Part shown: in pieces, positions 1 to 24,900 of the stretch | Numbering within the stretch: the stretch's first letter is position 1 | How the letters are laid out: each line of letters opens with the position of its first letter | Assembly: GCF_020085105.1 (NCBI RefSeq) | Contig: NC_058045.1 | Location: 5,966,333-6,030,332, forward strand | Direction: 5' to 3' | From: Siniperca chuatsi | Lineage: Eukaryota; Chordata; Actinopteri; Centrarchiformes; Sinipercidae | DNA length: 64,000 nt | Translations under genes and position numbers: made by a program | Notes under the pieces: model-generated | The model's database searches: none | Seen by the model: the letters and a program-made list of their open reading frames with translations, nothing else | Told to the model about the DNA's origin: nothing

Positions 1-71
1 ATATATGCAACAGTATGAACTGATGTGGATTAGTGTTGAAACGATTAGATGACAGTTGACATAAAATAAAT

Positions 72-365
72 AAACAATTTTGATAATCGTGGTTATTTAT
101 GAAGCAAAAATGACAAACAAAAGTGGGTTCCAGCTTCTCAAATGTGAGGATTTTCTGCTTTTCCCCTGTTTATATAATTGGAAATCAAATATTGTAAGGT
201 TTTGGACTGTTGTTTAGACAAAGCAAGCAATGTGAAGATGTCACATTGGGCTCTGGGAAATTGGCATGGTCATTTTTATAACAACTGATATGATATGTTA
301 TAGTTTATCGAATAATCTGAGAAACAATTAGCAGATGGATTAGTAATGATAATTCATTGCAACCC
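72..365. repeat. Copy 1 of a dispersed fish repeat (CACATTGGGCTCTGGGAA family)
   Basis: This copy shares its order of blocks with two others in the window (6668-8803, interrupted, and about 49197-49505). The blocks are a segment reading TTCCAGCTTCTCAAATGTGA, then CACATTGGGCTCTGGGAA, then an AT-rich end running into a GCAACCC terminus. The first block is present here and at best faint in the others. It lies at the left edge, in the mon2 region. The family resembles a MITE with GCTGCAACT-type ends. Boundaries are approximate. Confidence 0.55.
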
Positions 366-1387
366 AAATGTTCATAATATGTACTGAAAAGAGAAAAAAT
401 GATGTCGGTAGAAATGTTGCCACCAGCAGAGATTTTGCAATACCGTTTCCACTGCGGGAGTGTTTCCCCTACCATAGCCTTAATGAGAATTTGTTAAGCT
501 ATTAATAGAGGAAACGTCCACTAGCCGCTAGGCTAATTTATGCAGTGTAAAATGCCATAGGCTTAAGCTAATAACGGTGACAAGTAAAAAGCAGTTGTTT
601 TGTCTATGAACCTTGACAGTTTGGCCATATCGCCCACCCCTAGCCTGCCATGTCACAATTGAGAGGCTTTATTCTGGGAGTAAAGAACACTCAGACTCTC
701 CTACCAAAGGCATAAGCTTTAAAACCTATGTTGCCTAATGATATGATGCCTAATTAAATAAACGCCTGACATCAAAATGTAGAAAGGGATGGCTTTTAAT
801 AACTGTCTTTTATGGTGTATTAACAAGGCAGTTGTACAACAGCTCCAGGGTGTCAGCTTTGAAAAAGCTCTGATCTCAGGTCTGACTCCAGCTGGGTTAT
901 TTAAAAAAGTTCAAATCCTCTCCACCCATTACATAAGCGTGTATTACTTATATCTGATTGGGTATTGATGAGTTACATTGATTCCTGTATTGATCTGAAT
1001 TAATTACCTATAGGATATTAGAAAGGATGTGCCTAAGGTGGTAGGTGAACTTAAATTTGCTCTAAATAACAATATCCACAAGGACATGTGTATTGACTTG
1101 GCACTCTTGGAGATGATAATCACCTTGTGTCATTCTGTGAAGTAGAGTGACACAAGGTGATGAATCCAGATGAGAGCAGTGGCCTCTTATTGATTTCACC
1201 ACCTTACCAAAGGGGTAGATGGAGAAATGGAAGCCTGAGGAATTTTGTGGAAAATCTGGAGCAACTTAATATCAGCTAGGTGTTTTTATTGGTTGATGCT
1301 GTGTGTTTATGCCATTTTATGCATTAATCTTCTGATTCAGAACTGACACAAAGAAGTCATGATCCTACAAAATTCTACATCCTACAA

Positions 1388-1430
1388 AACATCGTTTTTG
1401 TCTTAGCTGATCTAAGACAAAAACGATGTT
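1388..1430. repeat. Perfect 19-bp inverted repeat with 5-nt loop
   Basis: AACATCGTTTTTGTCTTAG at 1388-1406 is followed by a 5-base loop and then its exact reverse complement at 1412-1430. It lies about 260 bases past mon2 exon 3 in the transcribed direction, so it would form a strong hairpin in intronic RNA. No coding or RNA-gene assignment is supported. Confidence 0.8.
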
Positions 1431-1690
1431 AGACAAGATAATGGAATTTTGACTCAGGCATATTTCTATTTTCTATTTCTCTAATCTTTTACTGCCCTAA
1501 TATTCATAAAAAATTATACAAATTATTAATTTGTATAATTTAATGTTTTTTTTTATCATATTGCTCTTTGATTAGGCTTATAATATGCTAATCTCTATTT
1601 TCTGTGTGCGCATATGTCAACTCGGAACATAATAAGCCTTAGTCAGCTGTATGTATATGGGAATATCGAAATGCTACTCATGGTCCTCAC

Positions 1691-14345
<12,655 letters not shown>

Positions 14346-14760
14346 CTTCGACGGCGTCTTCGACAGAAATATCAAGAAACGTCAAACGATAAGGAATGCG
14401 AGAGCACTGTCGCCCCCCACCCATCCACAGCGGGAATATAATCCGTTGCTACTTTATTTGGCTCCCTTGGAAAATAAAATAAAAACGCCGCGGTCCATTG
14501 ACACAGTATCCCACTTCTCTGCTTTGAGCGCCCGTGCGCAGGAGAGCAGCGATGACACCGACATATGTTCCTTATATTCAAAGACCGTTGACATTAGCTT
14601 CGTGAAGTGGCATCGTTCCCATTAATTTCTGTTTCTTAAGGCTGCTCACTAATCGAAGACTCGCCAAATTGAGCAGGCTGCCATCAGCTGCCGTCAGCTC
14701 CACTTTACTTCCCACAATGCTTCAGTGGACAGTGACACGTCACTCGGACTTCCGTAAACA
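14346..14760 (-). promoter_or_regulatory. mon2: Putative mon2 promoter and 5' UTR region
   Basis: The stretch directly upstream of the mon2 start codon is richer in CpG and GC than its surroundings (for example CGCCGCGG near 14487 and GCGCCCGTGCGCAGG near 14528). No TATA box stands out, as expected for a housekeeping gene. The start site itself cannot be placed from sequence. Inference from position and composition only. Confidence 0.45.
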
Positions 14761-14964
14761 GTGACCGATTCAGAATAATGACTACAGCGACCCCTGCTGG
14801 AGAAGCTTGATACAGACAGACAACGACAAGCCACATCTGGGCACTTAAGCACAGTTACATGTCAATATGCACCACCTAAAGGCTAGGAAAGAAGTTGCAG
14901 CATCAGTTGTATTATTTTATTATGTAATTTAATTTTATGTAATTATTTTATTGTATGAATTATA

Positions 14965-15527
14965 CAGTGGTGGAAAGTAATTTACTCAAGTACATACTGT
15001 ACACACATAATTTTTATGTATGTCTACTTTACGAGTACAATATGAGTATTTCAATTTTCTGCTTCTTTATGCTTGTGCTCTACTACATTTCAGAGGAAAA
15101 TATTGTACTTTTTCTTCCACTACATTCATCTGACAGCTGTAGTTACTAGTTTTTGGTACAGATTAAGATTTAGCATCCAAAACATATGACTAATTTCTAA
15201 AACATGATGAATTGTTATGGTTAGATTGTATGTAAAGTAGTTAAAATTAGCTCCAACGCAACCATCTACAACATTAAAATGCTGCTTACATGTTTATGCA
15301 TCAGTGTATGAATCCAATAATAAAATGTGTAATAATGTAACATTTTTCTGCATAATGAGTACTTTTACTTTTGGTAGTTTAAGTACAGTTGTTAATAGTA
15401 GTGCTTCTGTCCTTTTATGAAATAAAATTTTGAATGCAGGACTCTGACAGTACTTGTAAAGGAGTATTTTTATTCTTAGTTAGATAAGAATAGTATTCTT
15501 AGTTAAATGATCTGAATACCACCACTG
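14965..15527. mobile_element. hAT-like MITE with CAGTGGTGG termini
   Basis: The ends are CAGTGGTGGAAAGTAA (14965) and CCACCACTG (ending 15527). The flanks GAATTATA and AAATTATG agree at 6 of 8 positions, as expected for an aged 8-bp target duplication of the hAT superfamily. The interior (TTACTCAAGTAC, CTACTACATTTCAGAGG, GAGTACTTTTACTTTTGGTA) is the widespread teleost repeat of this type. No transposase is encoded. Confidence 0.7.
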
Positions 15528-18500
15528 AAATTATGTAACTAATAATTAACTAACTCAGACATTAGTTTAACATACTAGGATCTGGAGAATATCAAATCAG
15601 ACTGTGGCTTCTTAAATTTTTTACAATGAATTTGTGAAATCCTTCAATTTCTAAACATGCATTCAGATGACAAGTTTATTAGGTGCACTTAGAGGTATTT
15701 ATTTTACAGTTAATCATTAGGTAAGACAGCATGCTAAATCGAAGGGATGAGATGCGTTAAAGTAAGGTAGGAGCAATAGTCGGCATGGACTTTGTTTGTG
15801 AGATCGAACAATGATATGTGCAGACATTCCCTGAGGCTGCACAGTGACAACCACAACCTGTGTAGAGAGGCAGGTCTCTTGTGCCATGACAGTAAACAGA
15901 CTGCACCAGGTTCCTGATTCTGTTTTTGTCCTGGCTCAGATTTCAGTGCTTTTTTCACTACATAGTTTTCAGAAGAAAATTTGTTAATACTTTGCATTTT
16001 ATCAGTATTCAACTTGTAGGATCTGCTCATCTCACAAGGAGCCCTCCACCCAGTGCTTTTTGTTTTTTAGGCTGCTAGAGTTATGTGTTGTTGTTTTTTT
16101 GCTGAAGAAACAGCTCCTACCCTCAGGGAGTACCTCCTTAAATCCTTTTAAATTGTGATGAAAGGGAAAACAGTACTGGGATTAGCAACAAGAGAGTAGC
16201 AAAGCTTTTCATACCATATAAGTGAAGTGGAGTTACTTTCAGATTAGTTCGCTGCCTCAAATTAAGTAATGTATAATGTTGCCAAATGTCTGATTAGACC
16301 TTTTGTTGTTGTTCTAGCTGAGGGGATTGAATCCCAGCATTACCTTTAAATTAAATAATGCACATATTCATGAACTTCACTTGATTGGACTATTTTATAT
16401 GAGCTGCACTCCAAACAGAACCTTATAATTCTGGTAATATTACTTCAATAAATGTCAAATTGAGACATGAATCTTACTCTAGCACCACATTCTGAATCTT
16501 GTCAGAACATTAAAAGGGAATACCCCAAGCAATTCCTAATATTTCTGGAGATTTTCAGTACTTTGAAATGTGAAGAAGTGACAGCACAAAGCTTTGTGTT
16601 AGTCATACCATTTCCCCAGTATCGCTGACTATAAATAACCTCTTGTACATGCCATTCAGATTTTTTTTTTGTGTTTAAGTAAACACTTGTCTTACTTTAT
16701 TCCAGAATCCTGCTGATATGTAACAACACCCAAAACAGCCTGCTGATTTGAAGGTGTGAGGGACAGGGAAGTAAATTATCCAGCCTATGGATTTTTACAT
16801 GAAAAAGAAAAAAAAAATACTTTATGCATTCCACAGTCAGGAAATGACATAAAATTGAAAATGAAATCAAAGTGACAGATGCATCTCTTTAAATCTGTTT
16901 ATAGCTAGTATGATGAACCTACTATTTCAAGGATTACAGTATGTCTATAGGATTCACATAATCAGGTTGGCTTCCATGAAACTGTATTACAAATCTATTA
17001 AGGTTTCTAATCGGTGGCATTTCGAGAGTGAAGTGTTAAAACAGAAATAAATGAATATAGGGTATGTCATAACTCTGACAAGTTTAGGTAAAATGTTTTA
17101 ATGATAATACACTATTCATTAAAAAAGTAATTCAATAAATTATATAGTCTGTTATTGGATGGATGGACTGCAGCAGCTAACAACTGTTCACACATCGAGT
17201 CTAGACATATACTACATTGTATTGTCTATATTACAATGTGTTACACATATTTTTACCATTTAATTATGGAACATAAATTACACTAATGGCAATGCTTAAC
17301 ACTTGACATATCTTCAAATGCTTATTTATTATTAGAAATTTTTCAAGGGAATTAAGAAACAATAGACTATAAAGTGTTAATCATTTACACTAAAACTGCC
17401 CACAAGATAAAAGATATTGTATTTTACTTTGTTGTACATGTCGCAACTTAGTAATGCATTGCTTTAAATGCAAAGTTATGTAAAACAAAACATTTTTGAA
17501 GACAGCACATCGTCTTACATACACCATAACATCCCTAAATACTTTAAAAGATTACCTGATAGCAAGTGAGGTATAAAATATAGGTAATGCACTATTATTC
17601 AAGAATGAGATGTTCCTGTAAATGAGGACTGTGTTGCTGAAATTTAGAATATTTCTTTTTTGATCATCAAAATAGACATAAATTCATTTAAGACTAGTGA
17701 ATAATGAATTGTATGTCCCACAACATATAAACATATATTTCAACAGAAATGCATGTTTCAAATTAAGGTATTTTTTTATTCAGTCATAAAAAAAATATTT
17801 TAGCATATAAAAGTTATATATGTAAAAGTGTTCCCTATCAGTGATCAATGATCATATATTCATTCCAACATCTAAAGAAACACATGCTGACGTTCATTAT
17901 TATACAGCAGAAAAAGAGATGACAAGAGAGATGTTCGTTTTGGAATGAAACCCTTCAACCAGCCTGCCCTCTTCATGTTATCTAACTGTCTCCTTCGGGC
18001 ACTTTACATTTTAATTTCATACGATTCAATGCATTAGCGATAAGGCAAAACTGACTAAATTAAAATCATGTCAATACTCAGAAGACTGAAAAAAAGCATG
18101 TAACACAATCATGCAATTCTGCAATGTTCAGTGAAACAAAAGAAATGAAAACATATTGAATTAATGAAGATAATAAAACAACAGCAAAGCTTAATTAAGT
18201 TGAGTTGTGGTCAGTTCAGTTACATGTAAATTTATAATCCAATTCTTGCCTTTTGGTTAGCAAGAGCATTGGTTATTAGTATTAGTTATCTGTATGATTT
18301 TTTTTTATTAGAAAATTTTACATCCTGAGGTGATAACTCTCTACCATACAGTAAAAACTGAGCTGTCAGCATGAGTGGATTGATGGATGGAATACACAAT
18401 ACGTTTGTACTCTGTATACATTACATAAGTGCTTTTAAACGCTCATAGCTTTTATTCAAGTGAACTTTTAGGATCTGTGCACTCATGTGACATCTCTTGT

Positions 18501-18965
18501 GCTCCATTTGCAGCAGATAGCTGTTAGAATCAATAAAGTAACTGGAATGTCATGTCAGACTACCGGAACATTAGAGATGTCCATAACAGAAAAAAAATGC
18601 TTCCTTAGAAAGCAGACACGATCAAATGTAAATTCTTAGCCACTGTGTAACAACAATGGCAATATACATGTGACTCTGCCACTGGCAAATGAGATGGTAA
18701 CCAACTTTCCAAAATAGGATGTAACTCTTTAAGTAAGAATGCTGATGCCATCATACTGTATGTTGAAGGCAGTGTACAAAGGAGAAGGCTCCAGCAGCAG
18801 GTCAGCAGTTACAGGTCAGGTGACTCTTAAAGTCTGCGCTGTGCCTGTTTTGCCACCTCGTCTGGTGAGGTATTGCAGAGAGAGATGGGATGGGGCCAGA
18901 TAAAGTGTCAAAGCTGAGGAGTGACCTTTGACCCCTATAAGGCTCTGATTCCAACCCTCAAGTCT
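15528..18965. other. slc6a13: Gene-poor interval between mon2 and slc6a13
   Basis: AT-rich sequence with no supported exon on either strand. Its right part should include the 3' UTR of slc6a13. A candidate poly(A) signal (AATAAA on the minus strand) is at 18456-18451, about 510 bases after the stop codon. Nothing else was recognised. Confidence 0.5.
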
Positions 18966-21900
18966 CTAGCAATGAGACTCCTTTTCATCAACAGGGAAGT
19001 AGCCGTCCTTAGTGGGAGGTGATTTCTGATGGAGGCTGTCGCCGTCTGCTGCGAAGATGGCCAGCAGCTTCTCCTGTTCCTGCTTTGTCTTCGGTAACTC
19101 GGTGGAAGGAGTGGTCAAGAGAGCAAGGCGCTGCGGATGGAAATTTGGTAAAATGGTGGAAAATGTGTTCTATGTCAGTGATATAATGTTTGAGAAATTG
19201 ATGACTATTCATTTTCAAACAAAATATTTAATATATAGGAACCGACATCAATGGAGTAAAGCTGATATTCTTCAAATAAAATGTGAAAGGTGTCTGATGT
19301 AACATTACCAGCCAGAGACAACACCCTGTTAGTACACGCAGTTTGAAAACTTGACTCAAGCGTTTGACCCACAGTCTTTGAGCAGATATGTAGCAGTCTA
19401 GCTTTAAGTTGAACAGAGAGACAACTGCACCATGCAGTGATTACTGCACAACACTCTGTGTTACAGATCGGAATAACAGGATCTGTTTGCTTGCTCCAAC
19501 TGACCTCAGACTTCTAAGAAAGTAAATGCGTTGTTATGCATTGCTATAAAGTTGTTACGGTGAATGTGTTAGCCAACAGTTGCCTATTTACAAAACTAGC
19601 AGATACAGAGCAACAATAGCATTCATTTGCAGTTGTATTTCTGGCCACCCGACGTACGCAAGTTCAATGTTCACCCTCCTTTTAGCTCTGTTTTGGTCTC
19701 CAGCAAAGGGGGAGGGAAATATCTGGCTCTTTAGTTGCTAAATGCTCTACTTTGTTCAGCTAGTTGCTCATTTTGTTTGTCTGCCATTTGGGCCTGGGCA
19801 GGCAGTGTACAGCGGGTTTATCAGAGCTTTGAAAACAGCTGCCTGCTGACAAGGTCAATGAGAGCGGTGAGACTGAACGGTTAGTTGCGGGCCGTGGAAC
19901 CAAAACAATGAACTGAAAGATGCTTAAACGCTTCGTAGTAGAGCCGAGGGGAACTGCAGAGTCGGGTGATAATTCTCTGTGGGTTCGTTTCTGAGAGCGA
20001 ACCTTTTCACAGACACAAAATATCAGTAACCATGTGGACTGCTTTCTTTTCTCGGTTTATTCTTCTGAAATGAAAAAGGCAGAGCCAGTTATTCATTTGC
20101 ATCTAGAAAGGACAGTTTTTAGGACAGTTTTTAAGTTACCTCTCGCAGTGTTCCAGAGGTGTAGTACAGTTTTACTGCTACCCAGACAGGGATACACAGC
20201 ATGGAGGACAGGGCCAGGATCCAGCCTATGCCATTGCCCCACCATGGGTATACATATTCATTGTTGTACTTCAGAGGTGAGTACTTGATCAAGGCGAAAG
20301 CAAAGGTTCCCTGATAACAGAGACAGAGAGAGATATTTCAGGGTTCTGTATGGATAGATGCTGACTATGCTACATACCTGATATTTGAAATATTAGTAAA
20401 TACTTAAATAGCTGATAATAATCCTTAACCTTAACCCCTGTCTTATTTTTTAAGATATGGATAAACCATTTGTGGTTGAATTGTGGATTTGTAAATTGAA
20501 ATATATTTTCAATGTTGGCCAGCAGAGGCTGCTCTGCTTTCAGGAGAGTAGTGTAAAAGCAAGCAAACTGAAAATGAATGTGAAACTCACAAAGCATGTT
20601 GCAGGGGTGAAGAAAAGCCAGCAGTATTTGATGACAGGGCTAGGGCGATAGCCAATCATGTCCTCTATGTTGTCATAGAAACGGTCGGCACCTGTAATAA
20701 GAGAGAGATGAGGAAAACAGCTGTGTCAAGATACACTCTGTTTGAGCAACAGAAATGTAAAAAGAAACACATCACATTAATAATCATCATGACTGACAGA
20801 AATGACTGCTTAGCAACCATAAGCTCTGCTTTAATACAATAGGCTACTTTATTGTTAGCTCATTTAATTAATTTTCCTATTATTGGTTTTATTCACTAAA
20901 TAAACCAAGTGATTGAAATAACATTCCTCCCTTTTGCCTCCTAATATGTGGGTCAAAGAAAAAAGAGCCTTTAATTTTTATCGACTGGCTGGATGTAGAG
21001 GCCAGTGTGGAGAGGGATGAATACTGCCTAGCAAGGACAAAGCCTTTGTCTTTTAAATAATCCGCTTCATGCATTCCCAAATAGCCTGGCTAACACACTC
21101 ACCATAAACCCAAGCGATGCAAACAGTCTCAAAAACAGCCACGAAGAGCAGGCACATCCCACTGGCTGCATAGTAGTCAAAGAGCTGGAAGATGTACATG
21201 CCTCCCTGTGGAGACAGACGTGGGTTTAAAACCGTATAGGTATAACTAGCAAAAGAAAACCTGCACGCTGTCAAATAATGAGAAAAGGTGAGACTCTGGA
21301 TATCATGAAAGCCATTTTGTACAGGAAGACAATTCTGCAAAGTGCTGCACAGCAAATATTTTGTTGAAAAGATCATATTCAGACAACACAGAGTTAAAGA
21401 AACTATTGGCTAGACATGAATGGATTTTAGGAGACTCTGGACTGAAGGCTGCTAACGAGAAGCTGTAGCAGGTAGAAATAGGCCGTTTCACTTTAAAATT
21501 AATTTGGTAGATTGTAATCAACCTGGTTAAAATCTCAAAGACAAGAAAGTCTTCAGTTAGGTATGTAACACAAAAGGCCTTCAACAAGCCACTATTGCAA
21601 CTGAGCCAACATTTATTATCCTCTTTATATTCTTTGATCATAGCTGATTATTTTAACGTTAGGCATCGTTACAATGATTTTTCAATATTATCGTAAAAAC
21701 GAAGTTTCTGAATGGTAATTCTGAGGTCTGGTTTGAAATAAAGTGATTTTGCATAGAAGCTAGGGGTGTACAGTTACCCTCCTTAGGGCAGGATTACATG
21801 CTTGTTCTGTAATCTTATTCTGTAAAACATTATGAAGTGAGGTCACTGAGGCCAACCTCTGTCAGCATGATGAGCCCCATGAGGAAGGACACCACAGCCA

Positions 21901-24900
21901 CTGCCAGGATGAAGAGCTCCCTGCGGTTTTTACGCCGGAAGGTGGAGGGATACATGTCCACCATGGCTGTCACCAGGCTCTCCACACACACAAACTGATC
22001 AAGAAAAAAAAAACAAGTGTGAGATATTTGCATATATGTGTGGATGTATGTTTGTTTGTGCATCTGAGTGTATGTGTGCTGCTGACCTATCCAAAAAAGT
22101 ACCAAGCAAACAAAATTTAAGCAGATCTGTGCACATTTGTTTGATGAATAATCCCTGGTGCTTTGTAAGAATCGTGTTTGAAACTGTGATATTGGAATTC
22201 TCTGTTTGTGTGTATTTGTGTGGGGCATATGTTGGCCTCACTTGACTGTCCAGTCCCAGAAAGACAATCATAATGAAGAAAAAACAGGCCCATAGAGGGG
22301 AGAAAGGCATCATGGACACAGCTCGAGGATAGGCTATGAAGGCCAAACCTGGACCTGAGTTAGACAGATTTTAAATGTCATTTTCTCATTAAAAAAATAC
22401 AAGTATTGGTCATTCTTGCTCAAGTGAATGCTATGAAAGTTTTGATTGTATCGTATCAACAATATCATTAAAACCATAGAGGCCATTGAGAGGCTGAAGG
22501 AAATCCATCCGTGTTGACTCAAGTCTTTCAAAATAATTCACCCAAAGTAAATCAGTAGAAATACAAGCTCTTTGTTACAGAACATTAACAGTGTGAGTGC
22601 AGTGACCTTTTTTTTTTATAAACAGTAAAAGAAAAACCGACCAGATTCAGCCACTTCTGAGATGGGCACGTTCTGCTCGTAGGACATAAAGCCCAGGATG
22701 GAGAAGATGGCAAAACCTGCAACAAAACTGGTACCACTGTTCAGGAAACAGAGGGACAGGCAATCCCTGGAAATAACACAGAGATGGGCATATAACAATT
22801 AGTAACTACATGTTTTAATGGGCTGAGAACGGTACCCAACATTGTCTGGACTAGAGATTTGAGTCCCTTCATATAGAGATAAAATGTCAACTATTATGGT
22901 AGTGTAAGGTTAAACAACAGGTGAAATTTTACTGACATTTAAGACAGAATAGAGAGGTAGTGTTGTGCAGGTTATCATAAAGTGAAATGCATTATCATTT
23001 CAGTCCTTACTTGTAGCAGTTGTTGTTATATTTGTTGTAGCTTCCCAGAGCGGTGAGGCAACCCAAGCAGATGGCATAGGAGAAGAAGATCTGAGTTCCA
23101 GCATCCATCCATACCTTAGGACAGAACAGAAACAAGATAATCAAATAGAGACAATACATTTTAAAAGACAAAATAACAATAATTTAAATACAGGCATAAA
23201 CTAAAAAAACTTTTTTTGTTTCAGTTTTTTGAATGTTGTCTTTGAGGTATCCCATGGGAAAAGTTAATTCAGTCTGCTGATGAAGAAAGTACTGTACAGT
23301 ATGTGCTGAAAATGTCTACTTTGCAAATGTGTCCTTTTGAGAAACAGTGTACATTTATTCATACAGACTGGATTTAACCCACAGCTTCTCTGTTACCAAA
23401 CCAGCTTCCTATATAACTGAGCTATCAGACATTTTGAGCTATACATCAGCTCAGAATAATTAAAGTATGGAGTTCAAACAGAACTACCACAGAAGCTATA
23501 AACATGAGAAAGGACTGTTTGTTAAAATAACACTGATGTTTTATTACTTAGAGAAATGTATCCTCCCAGTGTGTGTAATGACAAGGAACACTTCATTAAC
23601 AATACAAAGGTAATATCACGAAACACAAAGTGTGTTGGGGACTGTTCTCCACCACAGCAGCAACAGTCACAGAAAAGTTAGCTTGATTTTCACAGAGCTT
23701 CCCACATACCTTTCATATTCAAGGAGTTACCTCCACTCACACACCTCATCTCTTTTTAAAAACACAGTCCAACTCCAAATGCATCAAATCCCAAAACTCA
23801 CGCTCTCAACCCCATCATCCTGACATCACCCACCCAGCAAAGCCTGTTATCCATCCCAGTCTGCTCAGGCATAAAGTGCAGCACTTTTCCACCCTCTCTT
23901 TGAACACTCACTCACACTTCAAAATTCAAATGAGGTTTCTCTTTATGCTTGCAGTTCTGGTAATGTGCTCCCAGGGCACTGGGGCATGTTTTAGATAGCT
24001 GGCAGCCAGCACTGAAGATCTGATTGACTGGGGGGTCCAACCAACAACACAAGCTCTGGACACAACATTAAACAAAGGCAGGTATTCCCAATGCACCAAC
24101 TCCACCAGCCTGGCTTGTCTTTGCCTGCACACAGAGCGCTTGTATTCATCCCCAGAGCCCTGAGAGCGATTGAAGAGGGCCCCTCTTTCAGATTTTCACA
24201 CTGGTTGCAATCTAACAGCAAGGGAAGAAGAAAATGTAAAGTCCCCATTACCACCACCATTCCCAGTCCACTCTCTTTCCTTCAGCAGTGGACAAGTCCT
24301 TGACATTGTGCTGGACACATTATTAAATGACACTGTATCCCTCGATATAAATTGGTAGCATTGCTTGTTTGTTAAAACTGCTTAAAGCAACTTATGTTGA
24401 CGTTCAGTGCAAAAGCGGGAATTCTGTGATGTCATTGCCACCTGGGGGCAGTGGAAACAAGCTGTGTTCACAGCACTGACATAATTATCACCATTGAAGT
24501 TGATATGGCAAACTTGTTAGCAAACTGTTGCCTATTTACGCATCTAGCAAAGACGCAACATTAGAATTTATTTGGAGTCGTTTTCTGGTCACCTGAAGAA
24601 TGTAAGTCCAATACTCACTCTCCTTTAAGCTGTTTTTGGTCTCCACTAACTCCTGAGAAAAACAGCTGTTTAGCTGCTAAATACTCCACTACATACACTA
24701 GCTGGTTGCTAACTTTGTTTCTCTGCAGCCGAAAATGATACTATGAGAGAAATGAGAGTAAACAAAACAGTAAAGTTGCGAGCTGGAAAACGGAAACAAC
24801 AATCTTTCCCTAACCAGATCCAAGTACCATTAGTTGCCTAAACCTAACCACACCTCAGCCAAAGGGGCAGCAGATCAGAAACAATCAGGCTGGTAATTTT

